Source of the DNA: Guptibacillus hwajinpoensis
GTDB taxonomy: Bacteria; Bacillota; Bacilli; Bacillales; Guptibacillaceae
NCBI RefSeq assembly: GCF_020524165.1
Contig: NZ_JAIVKU010000005.1
Coordinates: forward strand, 372,001 to 436,000
Length of the DNA stretch: 64,000 nt
Direction: 5' to 3'
Shown: positions 16,868 through 25,547 of the stretch, one piece after another
Layout: each line of letters starts with the position of its first letter
Numbering within the stretch: position 1 is the first letter of the stretch
Translations under genes and position numbers: made by a program
Notes under the pieces: generated by a model
What the model was told of the DNA's origin: nothing
The model's input: only the letters and a program-made list of their open reading frames with translations
Database searches by the model: none

Positions 16868-16918
16868 AAAAAGAAAAGGGCTGCTCAACCGTTTTTCGGT
16901 TAAACATCCCTTTTTATT
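16868..16918 (-). terminator. Imperfect hairpin terminator
   Basis: AAGGG and AACCG on one side pair with CGGTT and CCCTT on the other around a T-rich loop. A-rich and T-rich tracts flank it, so it may end both the lipoprotein and the convergent GNAT transcripts. Confidence 0.6.
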
Positions 16919-16922
16919 TGAT

Positions 16923-17444
16923 CTATAAGTATTTTTCCATCCGAATATCCGACCACATTCTACCTTGCCAGTACGTGAAATCTTCCAATCTCGCAATCTC
17001 TTCATAGCCAAGCTTTTGATAAAGCTTATAGGCTTTCGTATTAAATTCAAACACACCGAGTTCAATGCGGCTAAAGCCCTGCTGATAGATCTGCTCTTCT
17101 AAATATTGAATGGCTTCAAAGCCAATTCCCTTTCCTCTGCCTTCCGGTTCACCGATCGTAATACCAATCCACGCCGTTCCTGGTTCTTGTTTAAAGAGAT
17201 GCGGCGGATCTACCATATAATTCATTTCACCGACCATTTCGTGATTCATAAAAATCTGGAAAATCTGCTGATATTCCAGACGAGCTCTCACACTATCAAG
17301 GGTGATCGCCGCGCGTTGATCTAATTCTTCCTGACTTTTATTTGGACGAATAAGCGGTATCAATTCCCGATCATTTTCCCAACGATTCAGGACTTCCACA
17401 AATTGAGCAGTTGGTTTCGTTAACTTGACGATCTCTGTTTTCAC
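16923..17444 (-). CDS. GNAT family acetyltransferase, RimJ/RimL-like
   Basis: A 173-residue GNAT protein. WIGITIGEPEGRGKGIGFEAI holds the acetyl-CoA motif (G-R-G-x-G-x-G pattern), and IELGVFEFNTKAYKLYQKLGYEE is the typical C-terminal motif B. N-acetylation of a protein N-terminus or small molecule is likely; the acceptor is unknown. GTG 17444 follows AAAGGAGC. Confidence 0.85.
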   Translation of the reverse strand: MKTEIVKLTKPTAQFVEVLNRWENDRELIPLIRPNKSQEELDQRAAITLDSVRARLEYQQIFQIFMNHEMVGEMNYMVDPPHLFKQEPGTAWIGITIGEPEGRGKGIGFEAIQYLEEQIYQQGFSRIELGVFEFNTKAYKLYQKLGYEEIARLEDFTYWQGRMWSDIRMEKYL

Positions 17445-17595
17445 GTGGTGCTCCTTTCAACATAGCAAGCCTCTTATGTAGTTAAAAATAATCTCTCTCC
17501 ATTCTACCACTTCCTCTCCAATAGTTCTGTTTTCTTTTTTTGGATGAAGCTATATCTTCCTTTAGTTAACCTACTGTCCAACTTAAAAACACCAG

Positions 17596-17778
17596 TTATT
17601 CTCCTCCGCCACCACAGCTGCCACCATCTCCGCCACCACAATCTGAACTATGGTGCCCTCCGCTATAATAGCTTGAATGGTCCGTTCCACCGCCAGATCG
17701 CCGATTCGGAGATTTTGAATGGGCTGATCCAAGAGCAATAAATAAGATTACTAGAAAAATGACTAAAAATGCTTCCAT
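17596..17778 (-). CDS. Small membrane-anchored Gly/Cys-rich protein
   Basis: A 60-residue protein with one N-terminal hydrophobic helix (FLVIFLVILFIALGS) and a tail of Gly, Ser, His and Cys ending CGGGDGGSCGGGGE. I set the start at ATG 17778, seven bases after AAAAGGGGG; the ATG two codons earlier lies too near the site. The low-complexity tail might bind metal, but this is a guess. Confidence 0.6.
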   Translation of the reverse strand: MEAFLVIFLVILFIALGSAHSKSPNRRSGGGTDHSSYYSGGHHSSDCGGGDGGSCGGGGE

Positions 17779-17944
17779 GTTCATGCCCCCTTTTTACCTT
17801 ATACGTTTTTATCTCCCAGAAAGTTTCAACTATTCATACAATTACCAATTTCAAAAGGACAGTGCAGTTTACAAAAACCGTCTAAATCAGGCTAGTCCAT
17901 GAAACCCGTTCCCTTTCATCACCTCAACCCCTTCCACCTATATC

Positions 17945-17960
17945 CATAAATATATTTATG
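17945..17960. promoter_or_regulatory. Palindrome upstream of the DJ-1 gene
   Basis: CATAAATA and TATTTATG make a perfect 16-bp palindrome, 93 bp before the DJ-1/PfpI gene. It could be an operator for that gene. The remainder of 17785-18052 shows no gene. Confidence 0.4.
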
Positions 17961-18052
17961 CATAAACCCATATTTACTAATTTGTATTATACCTTTCCTC
18001 GTTCTACAATAAGACTCGTAAGACAACAACACATTCTTAGGAGGAATTCATT

Positions 18053-18721
18053 ATGAGTAAACATATTCTAATGGTCGTCACTACGGCTGATAAAATGAAC
18101 AATGAGCTAGATACAGGATTATGGCTTTCTGAATTCGGTGAAGCGTATGTCGAATTCGCAAAGAAAGGCTATGACATCACAGTCGCAAGTCCAAAAGGTG
18201 GAAAAGCGCCAGTTGATGATCGCAGCCTTGAAGGCGGAGATACGCCTCAGGAAATTTTGGATACGGCAAAACACCTTGAAGACACAGTGAAGTTGGATGA
18301 TGTAAAAGACCTCACAATATTTGATGCGATCTTCATGCCTGGTGGTCACGGAACAATGTTCGACCTTCCTGATAACGTGAAGCTTCACGAAGTCGTGCGC
18401 GACATGTATGAAGCAGACAAACTCGTTGCAGCTGTCTGCCACGGACCAGCTGGACTTGTCGGCGTAACACTTTCTGATGGCACACCAATCGTAAAAGGCC
18501 AAACCGTTACGAGCTTCACTGATGAAGAAGAGCGCGCAACAACACTTGATCAGTACATGCCTTTCCTACTTGAAACACGTTTACGTGAACTTGGTGCAAA
18601 CTTTGTTGGTGCCGATAACTGGTCAGATCACGTTCAAGTTTCCGGTAAGCTCGTTACCGGTCAAAACCCTCAATCAACCATCAGCGTTGCGAAAGAACTC
18701 ATCGCTCAACTAGAAAAATAA
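18053..18721 (+). CDS. DJ-1/PfpI family protein (Hsp31-like)
   Basis: A 222-residue class I glutamine amidotransferase-like protein. The nucleophile elbow is AVCHGPAGL with Cys about 129, and DAIFMPGGHGTMFDLPD supplies the conserved Gly-rich turn. The size and GVTLSDGTPIVKGQTVTSFTDEEE fit the Hsp31-like subgroup (glyoxalase III or chaperone activity). It is followed by an ABM monooxygenase and a LysR gene that may respond to reactive electrophiles. ATG 18053 follows AGGAGGA. Confidence 0.9.
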   Translation: MSKHILMVVTTADKMNNELDTGLWLSEFGEAYVEFAKKGYDITVASPKGGKAPVDDRSLEGGDTPQEILDTAKHLEDTVKLDDVKDLTIFDAIFMPGGHGTMFDLPDNVKLHEVVRDMYEADKLVAAVCHGPAGLVGVTLSDGTPIVKGQTVTSFTDEEERATTLDQYMPFLLETRLRELGANFVGADNWSDHVQVSGKLVTGQNPQSTISVAKELIAQLEK

Positions 18722-18733
18722 GCAAAAGAATTG

Positions 18734-18770
18734 GAGCCTGCAAGTCCGTTTACCGGCTTGCAGGTTTTCA
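18734..18770 (+). terminator. Rho-independent terminator
   Basis: GCCTGCAAG pairs with CTTGCAGG(T) around a nine- to twelve-base loop, then TTTTCA. It separates the DJ-1 gene from the ABM gene but may be leaky, because the next gene starts only 19 bases on. Confidence 0.7.
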
Positions 18771-18788
18771 CATGGAAAGGAGTAAGGC

Positions 18789-19070
18789 ATGATCACCATT
18801 AATGCGATTTTAAAAGCAAAAGCAGGAAAGGAAAAAGAACTCTATCAAGAATTAACAAAAGTAATTGTGCCCTCTCAACAAGAAAACGGATGTGTGGCGT
18901 ACACGCTTCATCGCTCACTAGAAGACGATTCCGTATTTGTTTTTTATGAAATGTGGGAAGACAAAGATGCCCTGGAAGCTCACATCACTTCCCCTCATTA
19001 CCAGGCTTATCGCGATGCCACACAAGATCTGATAGAATCAAGAGAAGTATATAAGCTGGAGAAAGTTTAG
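18789..19070 (+). CDS. ABM-domain monooxygenase (YgiN-like)
   Basis: A 93-residue antibiotic biosynthesis monooxygenase-fold protein. The ferredoxin-like fold pattern is clear: ITINAILKAKAGKEKELYQEL, NGCVAYTLHRSLEDDSVFVFYEMWEDKDALEAHITSPHY split over the usual strands, with the conserved FYEMWED and HxxSPHY segments. Members act as quinol monooxygenases or as heme or quinone handling proteins. ATG 18789 follows AAAGGAG. It lies between a DJ-1 gene and a LysR gene. Confidence 0.87.
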   Translation: MITINAILKAKAGKEKELYQELTKVIVPSQQENGCVAYTLHRSLEDDSVFVFYEMWEDKDALEAHITSPHYQAYRDATQDLIESREVYKLEKV

Positions 19071-19105
19071 GAAAATCGCTTTTCCTCATTAAAGGATGTT
19101 GAACA

Positions 19106-19969
19106 ATGATTGATTTCGAATGGTACCGCAGTTTCATTAGCATTTATAAACATGGGTCCGTTTCCGCAGCTGCTAAAGCAAGGTTCCTCACTCAACCGGC
19201 GATGAGTCAGCATCTATCGGCTTTAGAAGCAGAAGTGGGAGAACCATTGTTTACCCGTGCCCCTAGAAAAATGCTTCCAACCGATAAAGGAAAAGAGCTA
19301 TATACAAAGCTTGTTCCCCTTATCGAGAACTTAGAAAGTGCGACTCAGGAGATCAGACACACCGCTTTAAAGGATTCCTTATCTCCTGTTCTAAAAATCG
19401 GTAGCCCAATTGAGTATTTTACAGGTCGCTTACTCCAAAAGATTCAACATGTGAATGTACGGTTGATTACTCAGTTCGGCACGGCCTCAACGTTGGTAGA
19501 AGATCTCATTCAAGAAGAAGTCGACCTCATTTTCACACCAAAAAAGCAAACGATCACCGGCATTGAGTATGTGAAGCTTGAGGAAGAAACGTTTGTGTTA
19601 ACCACTCAAAAAGGAACTGGACAACAAGCTTCCTCATTAGACGAAATCGAAAGATGGTTAAAGGAGCAGAGATGGTTAAGTTACGGTCTGGATCTCCCCA
19701 TCATTCGGCGCTATTGGCGCGAGCATTTGAAAAAACGGCCAGATATCCAGGCGCATCATATTATCCCGAATTTGCAGTCGATCTTAAAAGCCATTGAGCT
19801 CGGCGTAGGAGTAAGCATTTTGCCTACCTATTTGATTGAACAATCCGTAAAGGAAGGAAAAACGGAAGTGCTCTTCCCTCATCTTTCGGTTGATAATACC
19901 CTATATGCGGCATTTCGGATCGACCAAAAAGGAGATCCGATGATAAAGGAAATCCTACAACACTGGTAA
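19106..19969 (+). CDS. LysR family transcriptional regulator
   Basis: A 287-residue LysR protein: FISIYKHGSVSAAAKARFLTQPAMSQHLSALE is the winged helix near residues 9-40, followed by an effector-binding domain. It is co-directional with the ABM and DJ-1 genes and 35 bp from the former, so it probably controls that group. A strong terminator begins at its stop codon. Confidence 0.9.
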   Translation: MIDFEWYRSFISIYKHGSVSAAAKARFLTQPAMSQHLSALEAEVGEPLFTRAPRKMLPTDKGKELYTKLVPLIENLESATQEIRHTALKDSLSPVLKIGSPIEYFTGRLLQKIQHVNVRLITQFGTASTLVEDLIQEEVDLIFTPKKQTITGIEYVKLEEETFVLTTQKGTGQQASSLDEIERWLKEQRWLSYGLDLPIIRRYWREHLKKRPDIQAHHIIPNLQSILKAIELGVGVSILPTYLIEQSVKEGKTEVLFPHLSVDNTLYAAFRIDQKGDPMIKEILQHW

Positions 19970-20000
19970 AAACGTCATCGCTCGGATGACGTTTTTTATT
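19968..20000 (+). terminator. Rho-independent terminator
   Basis: AAAACGTCATC and GATGACGTTTT form an 11-bp stem around GCTCG, followed by TTTATT. Confidence 0.88.
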
Positions 20001-20095
20001 ACGCTTAACTCTCCTTTAGGAAAAAAGTGTTGTTTTTAACAAACTCATTTAGGGAAAGAGAACTTTATCAAACTTGACCTGTAGGAGGAAATACA

Positions 20096-20446
20096 ATGAA
20101 TAACGAATCAAAAGCAAGCTATCACATTACGGATTTCAATGATTTTAATGAGATCTGTCTCGAAAACGGAGAACTCAATTTTCCGGAGTATGAAAAAATC
20201 ATGCAGGACTATCTGTTAAGTCAACCAAGAGAAACGATGGTATTCCAAGAATGCTGGATTGAGGATAAAGAAGTGGAAATCGGCGAAGTAAGGACTGTTC
20301 AAGTGAACTTCCTAGATCATAAAACAGAGAACTACATTCGTCTATGGGGCGCGAAAAAAAATGATGATAACCAGGTGCTCAAAATGAAAGTAGACGCCAT
20401 TGATATTGAAACAAAAGAAGTGGTTTACGAGCGGGAATTAGCCTAA
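20096..20446 (+). CDS. Conserved-looking cytoplasmic protein of unknown function
   Basis: A 116-residue acidic protein without signal peptide or membrane span. It has a GGAGGA site before ATG 20096 and its own terminator, so it is a single-gene transcript. The C-terminal half reads like alternating beta strands (VRTVQVNFLDHKTENYIRL, VDAIDIETKEVVYERE). I do not recognise the family. Confidence 0.65.
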   Translation: MNNESKASYHITDFNDFNEICLENGELNFPEYEKIMQDYLLSQPRETMVFQECWIEDKEVEIGEVRTVQVNFLDHKTENYIRLWGAKKNDDNQVLKMKVDAIDIETKEVVYERELA

Positions 20447-20485
20447 AAAGTGAAATGAAACACTATTATAAGAGAGAACATATCA

Positions 20486-20520
20486 ATCAGCGATGAGCAA
20501 GAATCATCGCTGTTTTTTTC
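20486..20520 (+). terminator. Rho-independent terminator
   Basis: CAGCGATGA pairs with TCATCGCTG around GCAAGAA, followed by seven T. Confidence 0.88.
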
Positions 20521-20720
20521 CATTTATAAGAAAACAACCACTTATCTTTTTACGGATATGATTCCACTAATAACTATATCTCGAACACAAGAATTGTCGA
20601 TATGATCCTCTCGCATTTTCCTTTTCCAAAGCGTTCACCCTAATTTACGTTTCCAAATGGTAGAGACTCCGAAACTTTTTTACAGCACAACCGTAGCACC
20701 TACTAGTAGAAGCGTTACTT

Positions 20721-20828
20721 ATGAAATTAAAACGAATATCCGTATTATTCGGATTAACTCTTATTCTTGCTGTTCCCCCTAATGGATTCAGAACCGGAAG
20801 ATCGTCACCTGTTAACCTTAACGTGTGA
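20721..20828 (+). CDS. Possible short secreted peptide or gene remnant
   Basis: A 35-residue frame begins with a signal-like stretch (MKLKRISVLFGLTLILAV) and ends after a short polar tail. No convincing ribosome binding site precedes it. It may be the start of a lost secreted protein. The region 20521-20720 contains nothing else I can support. Confidence 0.25.
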   Translation: MKLKRISVLFGLTLILAVPPNGFRTGRSSPVNLNV

Positions 20829-20870
20829 AAGATTTCTTTGTAGGGCGAATAAAAGAAGGAGGCTTATAAA

Positions 20871-20981
20871 ATGGGGCTGTTCATTGCGATTTTAACGATC
20901 CTATCATCGGCTGGTTTTCTTTATTACATGGGGAGGTCAGATTATTCGTGGAAAATGGATGAGGAGGATGGCTCGGAGTAA
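20871..20981 (+). CDS. 36-residue membrane protein
   Basis: ATG 20871 follows AGAAGGAGG at seven bases, a strong site. The product has one N-terminal span (LFIAILTILSSAGFLYYM) and an acidic tail ending DEEDGSE. The good site and the clean membrane topology make it likely to be expressed. Function unknown. Confidence 0.6.
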   Translation: MGLFIAILTILSSAGFLYYMGRSDYSWKMDEEDGSE

Positions 20982-21158
20982 ACCTAGCAAAGTACAAAAG
21001 AGCATCTACATCCCTGGTTCTAAACGCCAATAATTGGATAAATGTGTTAAAATGACTTTACCTCATATGACACTAGAGAAGAGCTTAAAATTGAAGAAAA
21101 AAGAAATATAAAAATAAATGAAAACAATGATTGCTCCTTAAAAGAAACGAGGGATCTT

Positions 21159-21701
21159 ATGTTTAAAGGAAATAGCTTTGTTCTTGTCTTATCCATTCTC
21201 ATGCTCATCGCTCTCATCTTTCTATCTGAGACACCTACCATTGTTAAAGTGCTTCTATCATTACTAGCCATCGCCTTCTTATTTCCTGTTTTTCGAAAAA
21301 AAGTTCTTATTCATAAGATGAGAAAAGTCCGAGTCGCTTTGCTTACCTCGATCACATTTTCAATTGGGTTACTATTCTCTTCGCTTCCCATGATAGGCGT
21401 AGAAGCCTTCTCATTTATTACATTCATTTCTTTTACCGTTGTCTTCCTTTATAGCCTGCTCGGAAATCTAGTCATTGGACTCCCTGTTTCAATTTTAGCA
21501 GACTATCTTTCAGAGAAAACGAACCGTTTTCGTGTCGTCCTCTCTGCTTTCATTCATCTCGGATTCGGCTTCGCAACCTTCTTCATTGCCCAGGGCTTAT
21601 TTCTTGGTGCAAGCATCTGCTCTGCCCTCTTCTTTATTTGGGATGAGGTAACAAGGAGAAAGGTGGAGAAGAAAGAACGTACGATTACTTCGTCGCTTTA
21701 G
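21159..21701 (+). CDS. Multi-pass membrane protein, unknown
   Basis: A 180-residue protein with about six hydrophobic segments and a highly basic C-terminal tail (TRRKVEKKER). No family recognised. The start ATG 21159 follows AACGAGGGAT. It is flanked by other small membrane proteins. Confidence 0.65.
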   Translation: MFKGNSFVLVLSILMLIALIFLSETPTIVKVLLSLLAIAFLFPVFRKKVLIHKMRKVRVALLTSITFSIGLLFSSLPMIGVEAFSFITFISFTVVFLYSLLGNLVIGLPVSILADYLSEKTNRFRVVLSAFIHLGFGFATFFIAQGLFLGASICSALFFIWDEVTRRKVEKKERTITSSL

Positions 21702-21744
21702 AGCAGTAGCCCCTCTATATAAACGTGCTGAACATACTATGCAT

Positions 21745-22032
21745 TCACCCACCAAAGGTCCAGATAAAAAAGAAATAAATACATACTGACAGAAACAGTG
21801 CAGCCATAATGATTGAAATAATCGAGATGAATCGATGACCTTTTTTCTCTCTCATCCATCCAACAACCCCAAACACAATTCCGAACAAAGCGGTAAATGG
21901 AGCAAATCGAATAAAATTCACGATTGCTCCAAGACCCTTACTGTTAGAAACCATCCCCACAAAAAACACCACTTGCAAAAGACCTATACTTAGAATTGCC
22001 AGTGAGAGCTTTCCTGGTAAGGATTTCGGCAT
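21745..22032 (-). CDS. Small membrane protein, three spans
   Basis: A 95-residue protein with hydrophobic segments near residues 8-28, 38-57 and 70-92, ending WTFGG. ATG 22032 follows AAAGGAG at eight bases, which is preferred over the extension to 22125 that would overlap the GNAT gene. Function unknown. Confidence 0.65.
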   Translation of the reverse strand: MPKSLPGKLSLAILSIGLLQVVFFVGMVSNSKGLGAIVNFIRFAPFTALFGIVFGVVGWMREKKGHRFISIISIIMAALFLSVCIYFFFIWTFGG

Positions 22033-22051
22033 GCAAATGACTCCTTTCTTC

Positions 22052-22570
22052 CTAGTGAAAAGCACCATCTTCCCTAAAAATTCGATAGATTTTTTTATTT
22101 TTCGTAACAGATATAAGCGTTCCACCGTTAGCTACGACTAATTGATTTGAACGGATATTTTCGATACCCACTCCAATTTGAATAGGATGAATGCTCATTT
22201 CCAAACATTCCTGAAGAAGCAACCGTAAGAAAGTGTGACCATACCCTTTTCCTCGATAGGGTTTCCCTAGTGCATATCCAATGTGACCACTATTTTTAGA
22301 CAGGTTTTCATTTAAAGCATGCCGGATTCTTCCGTAGCCTATTGGCTGGTCGCGTCTATATAACCAGAATGTCGTCTGCGGCACCATCCAATGGTCAAGT
22401 TCTCTTCCTTTCGAAAAATTCTCGTTCCTTTCCAACCAATATTTAAACTCTTGAAAGTTAAACGAAGAAACCTCGTTGCGAAACCCATTGTCATTACCGT
22501 CAATTTCCTGCAACAATTCATAGACTTCCATTCCGTCCGTTTTTGATAGTTTCTTCAAATATAGTTCCAT
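22052..22570 (-). CDS. GNAT family acetyltransferase
   Basis: A 172-residue GNAT protein. HIGYALGKPYRGKGYGHTFLR contains the acetyl-CoA-binding R-G-K-G-Y-G motif, and GVGIENIRSNQLVVANGG the following helix. RDQPIGYGRIRHAL precedes it. Acceptor unknown. It lies 20 bp upstream of the small membrane gene and is probably co-transcribed with it. Confidence 0.87.
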   Translation of the reverse strand: MELYLKKLSKTDGMEVYELLQEIDGNDNGFRNEVSSFNFQEFKYWLERNENFSKGRELDHWMVPQTTFWLYRRDQPIGYGRIRHALNENLSKNSGHIGYALGKPYRGKGYGHTFLRLLLQECLEMSIHPIQIGVGIENIRSNQLVVANGGTLISVTKNKKIYRIFREDGAFH

Positions 22571-22631
22571 TGCTTCTGTTCCGCCATTCTCTTTACTAAG
22601 ATTTTTTTTGTAATCAACCAGTACTAAAAGC

Positions 22632-23462
22632 TCATTCTCCTAAATAAATCTTTCTCGTCCAGCGTTCAACAATCTCTTCAATTACACCTCTCGCTTCTGG
22701 ACACTCATTCTTAATGAGCAACCGAAAATAACAGCTTTTTAAAAAACCAAGCACGTTTCTCTTCTTATGAAAGCTTTCCACACAATAACCTTTCTCTTTA
22801 AAAAGGGATTCCAGGCTTTGATTTAGTCCCTGTAGCCATTGGCTCAACCGCTTCTCCTCCATCCCCTTTTCTAAAAGCGCCTCCACCACAAACAAAAGAC
22901 GTTCATCCTCATCATCAACATAAGTAGCCTCTTTAAAAAGACAAGCTTCTAACACTTCCAGACATTTCGCTAAGCTCTCCATACGAAATATCGGATGTTT
23001 CACGGCTTCAGTCAGTGCGTCAGCACCATGCGCAATACTGTGGGCCCACCCCTTTGCTTCAACAAATCCACGTGTATCTTTCTCCTCCCTTACATAACGA
23101 AAACAAGCTTTTATGGTGTTGTTTACTTGCTCGTCCTTTAGAAAACGCCTTTCCCGATCGTTTTCTAAAAGAAGGGCAATAGCAAGTACGGAGAAAGAAC
23201 GTGTAAACACCGTGTCTGTTCCTTTTTCACCAATATGATAAAACAAATGCTTTTCATCGAGGCAAGTCGATAACAGCATGGTAAGCTGACTTTCTGATAA
23301 AAGATTAGCCATTACTAGCTTTCCAAAGGTTGTATAAATGAGTTCATCTCGTAAAATTGGATCTGTACTTCCAATGTGAGAAACCATTTCTTCTATTAAA
23401 TCATCCAAATGAACAGAAGGATTGTTTAAGTTCAATTGTTCTAATTCCAGCTTTAAGTTCAA
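22632..23462 (-). CDS. DUF2785 family protein
   Basis: A 276-residue, largely alpha-helical cytoplasmic protein. DPILRDELIYTTFGKLV, RSFSVLAIALLLENDRER and AKGWAHSIAHGADALTEAVKHP (with conserved W-A-H-S-x-x-H-x-A-D) match DUF2785, often called a membrane or HEAT-like protein of unknown function in Bacillus. The start ATG 23462 is preceded by GGAAGGGTGG. Confidence 0.82.
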   Translation of the reverse strand: MNLKLELEQLNLNNPSVHLDDLIEEMVSHIGSTDPILRDELIYTTFGKLVMANLLSESQLTMLLSTCLDEKHLFYHIGEKGTDTVFTRSFSVLAIALLLENDRERRFLKDEQVNNTIKACFRYVREEKDTRGFVEAKGWAHSIAHGADALTEAVKHPIFRMESLAKCLEVLEACLFKEATYVDDEDERLLFVVEALLEKGMEEKRLSQWLQGLNQSLESLFKEKGYCVESFHKKRNVLGFLKSCYFRLLIKNECPEARGVIEEIVERWTRKIYLGE

Positions 23463-23537
23463 TGAATCGCCACCCTTCCCGATTGAAAAGAAAAAACCGC
23501 GTCACTACGCAGCTTGTTCAACGTATGACAAGTTTGT

Positions 23538-23738
23538 TTATTTACGTTGCTTTTCCCTACCGGCAACATTTTGTGAACCCGTAAACGGATTGATCTCATA
23601 CGTTAGGTCTTGTCCTTCTTTTTTTTCTTCCTTCGCCATTCGTTTTCCTAAAGACGCATAGTACCAGCCCATGCAACGAGAGACAACATACCACCAACGG
23701 TTTTGATCCAGAAAGCGGCATCTCCCACTTACCCTCAT
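23538..23738 (-). CDS. Short basic protein or gene remnant
   Basis: A 66-residue frame whose last 35 residues (GKRMAKEEKKEGQDLTYEIN and on) look like genuine coding sequence. Its ATG overlaps the stop of a 26-residue frame upstream. A different frame over the first part (GDAAFWIKTVGGMLSLVAWA) also looks coding, so a frameshift inside an older gene is possible. Family not recognised. Confidence 0.35.
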   Translation of the reverse strand: MRVSGRCRFLDQNRWWYVVSRCMGWYYASLGKRMAKEEKKEGQDLTYEINPFTGSQNVAGREKQRK

Positions 23739-23815
23739 CCCCTGTCAAAATCTACTTCTCGTAAGGCTTCCGACAATCCTTCTAAAAAAATAGGGACAGC
23801 ATCGTTTTTGACCAC
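23735..23815 (-). CDS. 26-residue coupled frame, possible remnant
   Basis: A GTG at 23815 shares a base with the stop of the preceding membrane-protein gene, and the frame ends in an ATGA overlap with the next one. The product (VKNDAVPIFLEGLSEALREV and a short end) looks like a piece of a globular protein. It may be one exon-like fragment of a broken gene rather than a functional peptide. Confidence 0.3.
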   Translation of the reverse strand: MVKNDAVPIFLEGLSEALREVDFDRG

Positions 23816-24882
23816 TACGTCATCCTGCTTTGTAAAAACCCTCTCACTTCCGATAAGTCCCCTGACTGAAAGACCGCATTTTTTGGATCATAAAGAACGC
23901 GCTCCTCTACTTTCTCATATTCCTCCTCAGGTACTCCTTTAAAAAAGTACTTCCAGCGCTTCGTTCTCAGCATTTTCTTTATTTCTTCATCAATTTTGTC
24001 CTGCTCCACCTTCATGACAACAAGAATAAAAGGCTTACTATTTATGTCGTTATTTAAAACATTTTGATCTAATTTAAGCGAAGTATCCTTTTTAAATGAA
24101 GATACATTTGAGAATTCTCCTAGTTCTTCTGTTAAAATCTTCATCTCTTCAAAAGTTAAAGAACCTTCTTTTATAACAGCAACACTGTATCTTCCTTTCT
24201 TCATTACCTGATTGTTAGGGAAAGCCTTCCGAACGAGGTCCTCGTTGTTTTTGAGGAATTGGTATTTATGGAAACTTCCGATCAAGGATATAGTAAAAAA
24301 AGACATCAAACCTAATAGAACGATAAGGAGATAAGCATTTTGTACTTGTAAAAAACTCATGGAATTCAAGAGCTGAGGCATAGCAATAATAATAGCTGCG
24401 GATAAGATAATTTCAAATCCACTTAAGTGCTGCCGATCTGCTCGCATAGCCTTATATTTACCTTTCTTCACGTAATAACGTGTGAAAAAATAGAAGAAAA
24501 CGATAAGAAGAATGAAAAGAAACAATCCAATCCAAAAGGGAGAATTCCCTTTAGCACCTAAATTCACATAAATAAATTTTTCAATGCCTAGCCAATACAA
24601 ATAGTTACTTACAATGGATAGACACCCTAGTAAAAGATTGTAGGAACCTGCTAGTTTATAGGGGGCCAGAACATAAGCTAGCATCCAAAAGGTAATGGCA
24701 ATGGCAGGAAAAAGAGCAGCTAGAAAGAATGGTTGAGAGAATGGGCCGACCAAATAAGGAAAGAACCCCATGATATCTACAAAAAATAAAACCATAAAAA
24801 AGATTGAAATACGATTTTCCTTTGGAGTAGTCATTCTTAAATATGCTAAAGCTTCATTATCAGAAACGATAGATTTTGCCAT
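23815..24882 (-). CDS. Multi-pass membrane protein with cytoplasmic C-terminal domain
   Basis: A 355-residue protein: about six spans in the first 210 residues, then a soluble domain of about 140 residues rich in charged helices. ATG 24882 follows GGTGGAGGG; the ATG at 24900 lies upstream of that site. No family is recognised. Its stop is coupled to two very short frames downstream. Confidence 0.65.
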   Translation of the reverse strand: MAKSIVSDNEALAYLRMTTPKENRISIFFMVLFFVDIMGFFPYLVGPFSQPFFLAALFPAIAITFWMLAYVLAPYKLAGSYNLLLGCLSIVSNYLYWLGIEKFIYVNLGAKGNSPFWIGLFLFILLIVFFYFFTRYYVKKGKYKAMRADRQHLSGFEIILSAAIIIAMPQLLNSMSFLQVQNAYLLIVLLGLMSFFTISLIGSFHKYQFLKNNEDLVRKAFPNNQVMKKGRYSVAVIKEGSLTFEEMKILTEELGEFSNVSSFKKDTSLKLDQNVLNNDINSKPFILVVMKVEQDKIDEEIKKMLRTKRWKYFFKGVPEEEYEKVEERVLYDPKNAVFQSGDLSEVRGFLQSRMT

Positions 24883-24931
24883 CCGCCCTCCACCTTCCAT
24901 TTAAAACCTGATTTTCTATAGTTTAACAGAA

Positions 24932-24961
24932 TAAGGGGTCAGGCACGTGCCTGACCCCTTA
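24932..24961. repeat. Family A palindrome, copy 6 (centre CACGTG)
   Basis: A perfect 30-bp palindrome between two minus-strand genes. It follows the comK-like gene by six bases, so it may terminate that transcript. Confidence 0.9.
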
Positions 24962-24967
24962 ACACTC

Positions 24968-25450
24968 TCAGCAATAAACCGGATTATTCGAATAATGACT
25001 AACCCAGCGCCCCGTGCGCTCCATTTGTTTTTGTAGTCTCCCTTTCGAAACCGGCACGATTAACTCAAAGCCATCTTGAAACAAAATCTTTGTCGTATTT
25101 TTCGTTATCGCATACGTATCCCTCACATGCTGGTAAAATACCCAGCAGCAATCGATGCTCTCAGGTGACTCTGTTGGAAAAACCGAAATTCCATTCCACG
25201 TAGAAATGATGATTGGCGTTTGCTGTTCATACTTTAAATGATAGATCACCGCTTTTCTTCGACCTTCATACGTAACGCCAGCCTCAAGGCACGCCTGGCG
25301 AATTAAGTCTACTGGTGTCGTCTTCGATAAATAAGTACCCGTTCGGTCATAAATCCTAGAACTATAATCCATTTCCTTCGCCACCACAATCGCACGAGTC
25401 ATTTTACTTATTTCATAGTCGTTCATAATCATCATTTCATTATTAACCAT
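24968..25450 (-). CDS. comK: ComK-family competence transcription factor
   Basis: A 160-residue protein with the ComK signature blocks: GTYLSKTTPVDLIRQACL, TYEGRRKAVIYHL (Bacillus subtilis ComK has YAGRKAGTYEV at this place), IISTWNGISVFPTESPES and DCCWVFYQHV, then an FQDGFELIVPVSKG strand. ComK activates DNA-uptake genes by binding AT-boxes. The protein is shorter than the roughly 190-residue B. subtilis ComK and ends soon after the WVSHY segment, so the C-terminal tail used for MecA control may be missing or different. Start at ATG 25450 is preferred; ATG 25492 has no site. Confidence 0.85.
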   Translation of the reverse strand: MVNNEMMIMNDYEISKMTRAIVVAKEMDYSSRIYDRTGTYLSKTTPVDLIRQACLEAGVTYEGRRKAVIYHLKYEQQTPIIISTWNGISVFPTESPESIDCCWVFYQHVRDTYAITKNTTKILFQDGFELIVPVSKGRLQKQMERTGRWVSHYSNNPVYC

Positions 25451-25547
25451 GACCGCTTTCCCTTCCATCCCGCTTCCGGGTATGAGATTCATTCGTGTTC
25501 TCCATTTCGGTTCCCCTGCGCTCGATTACAAGGTATACTAAGGATAT

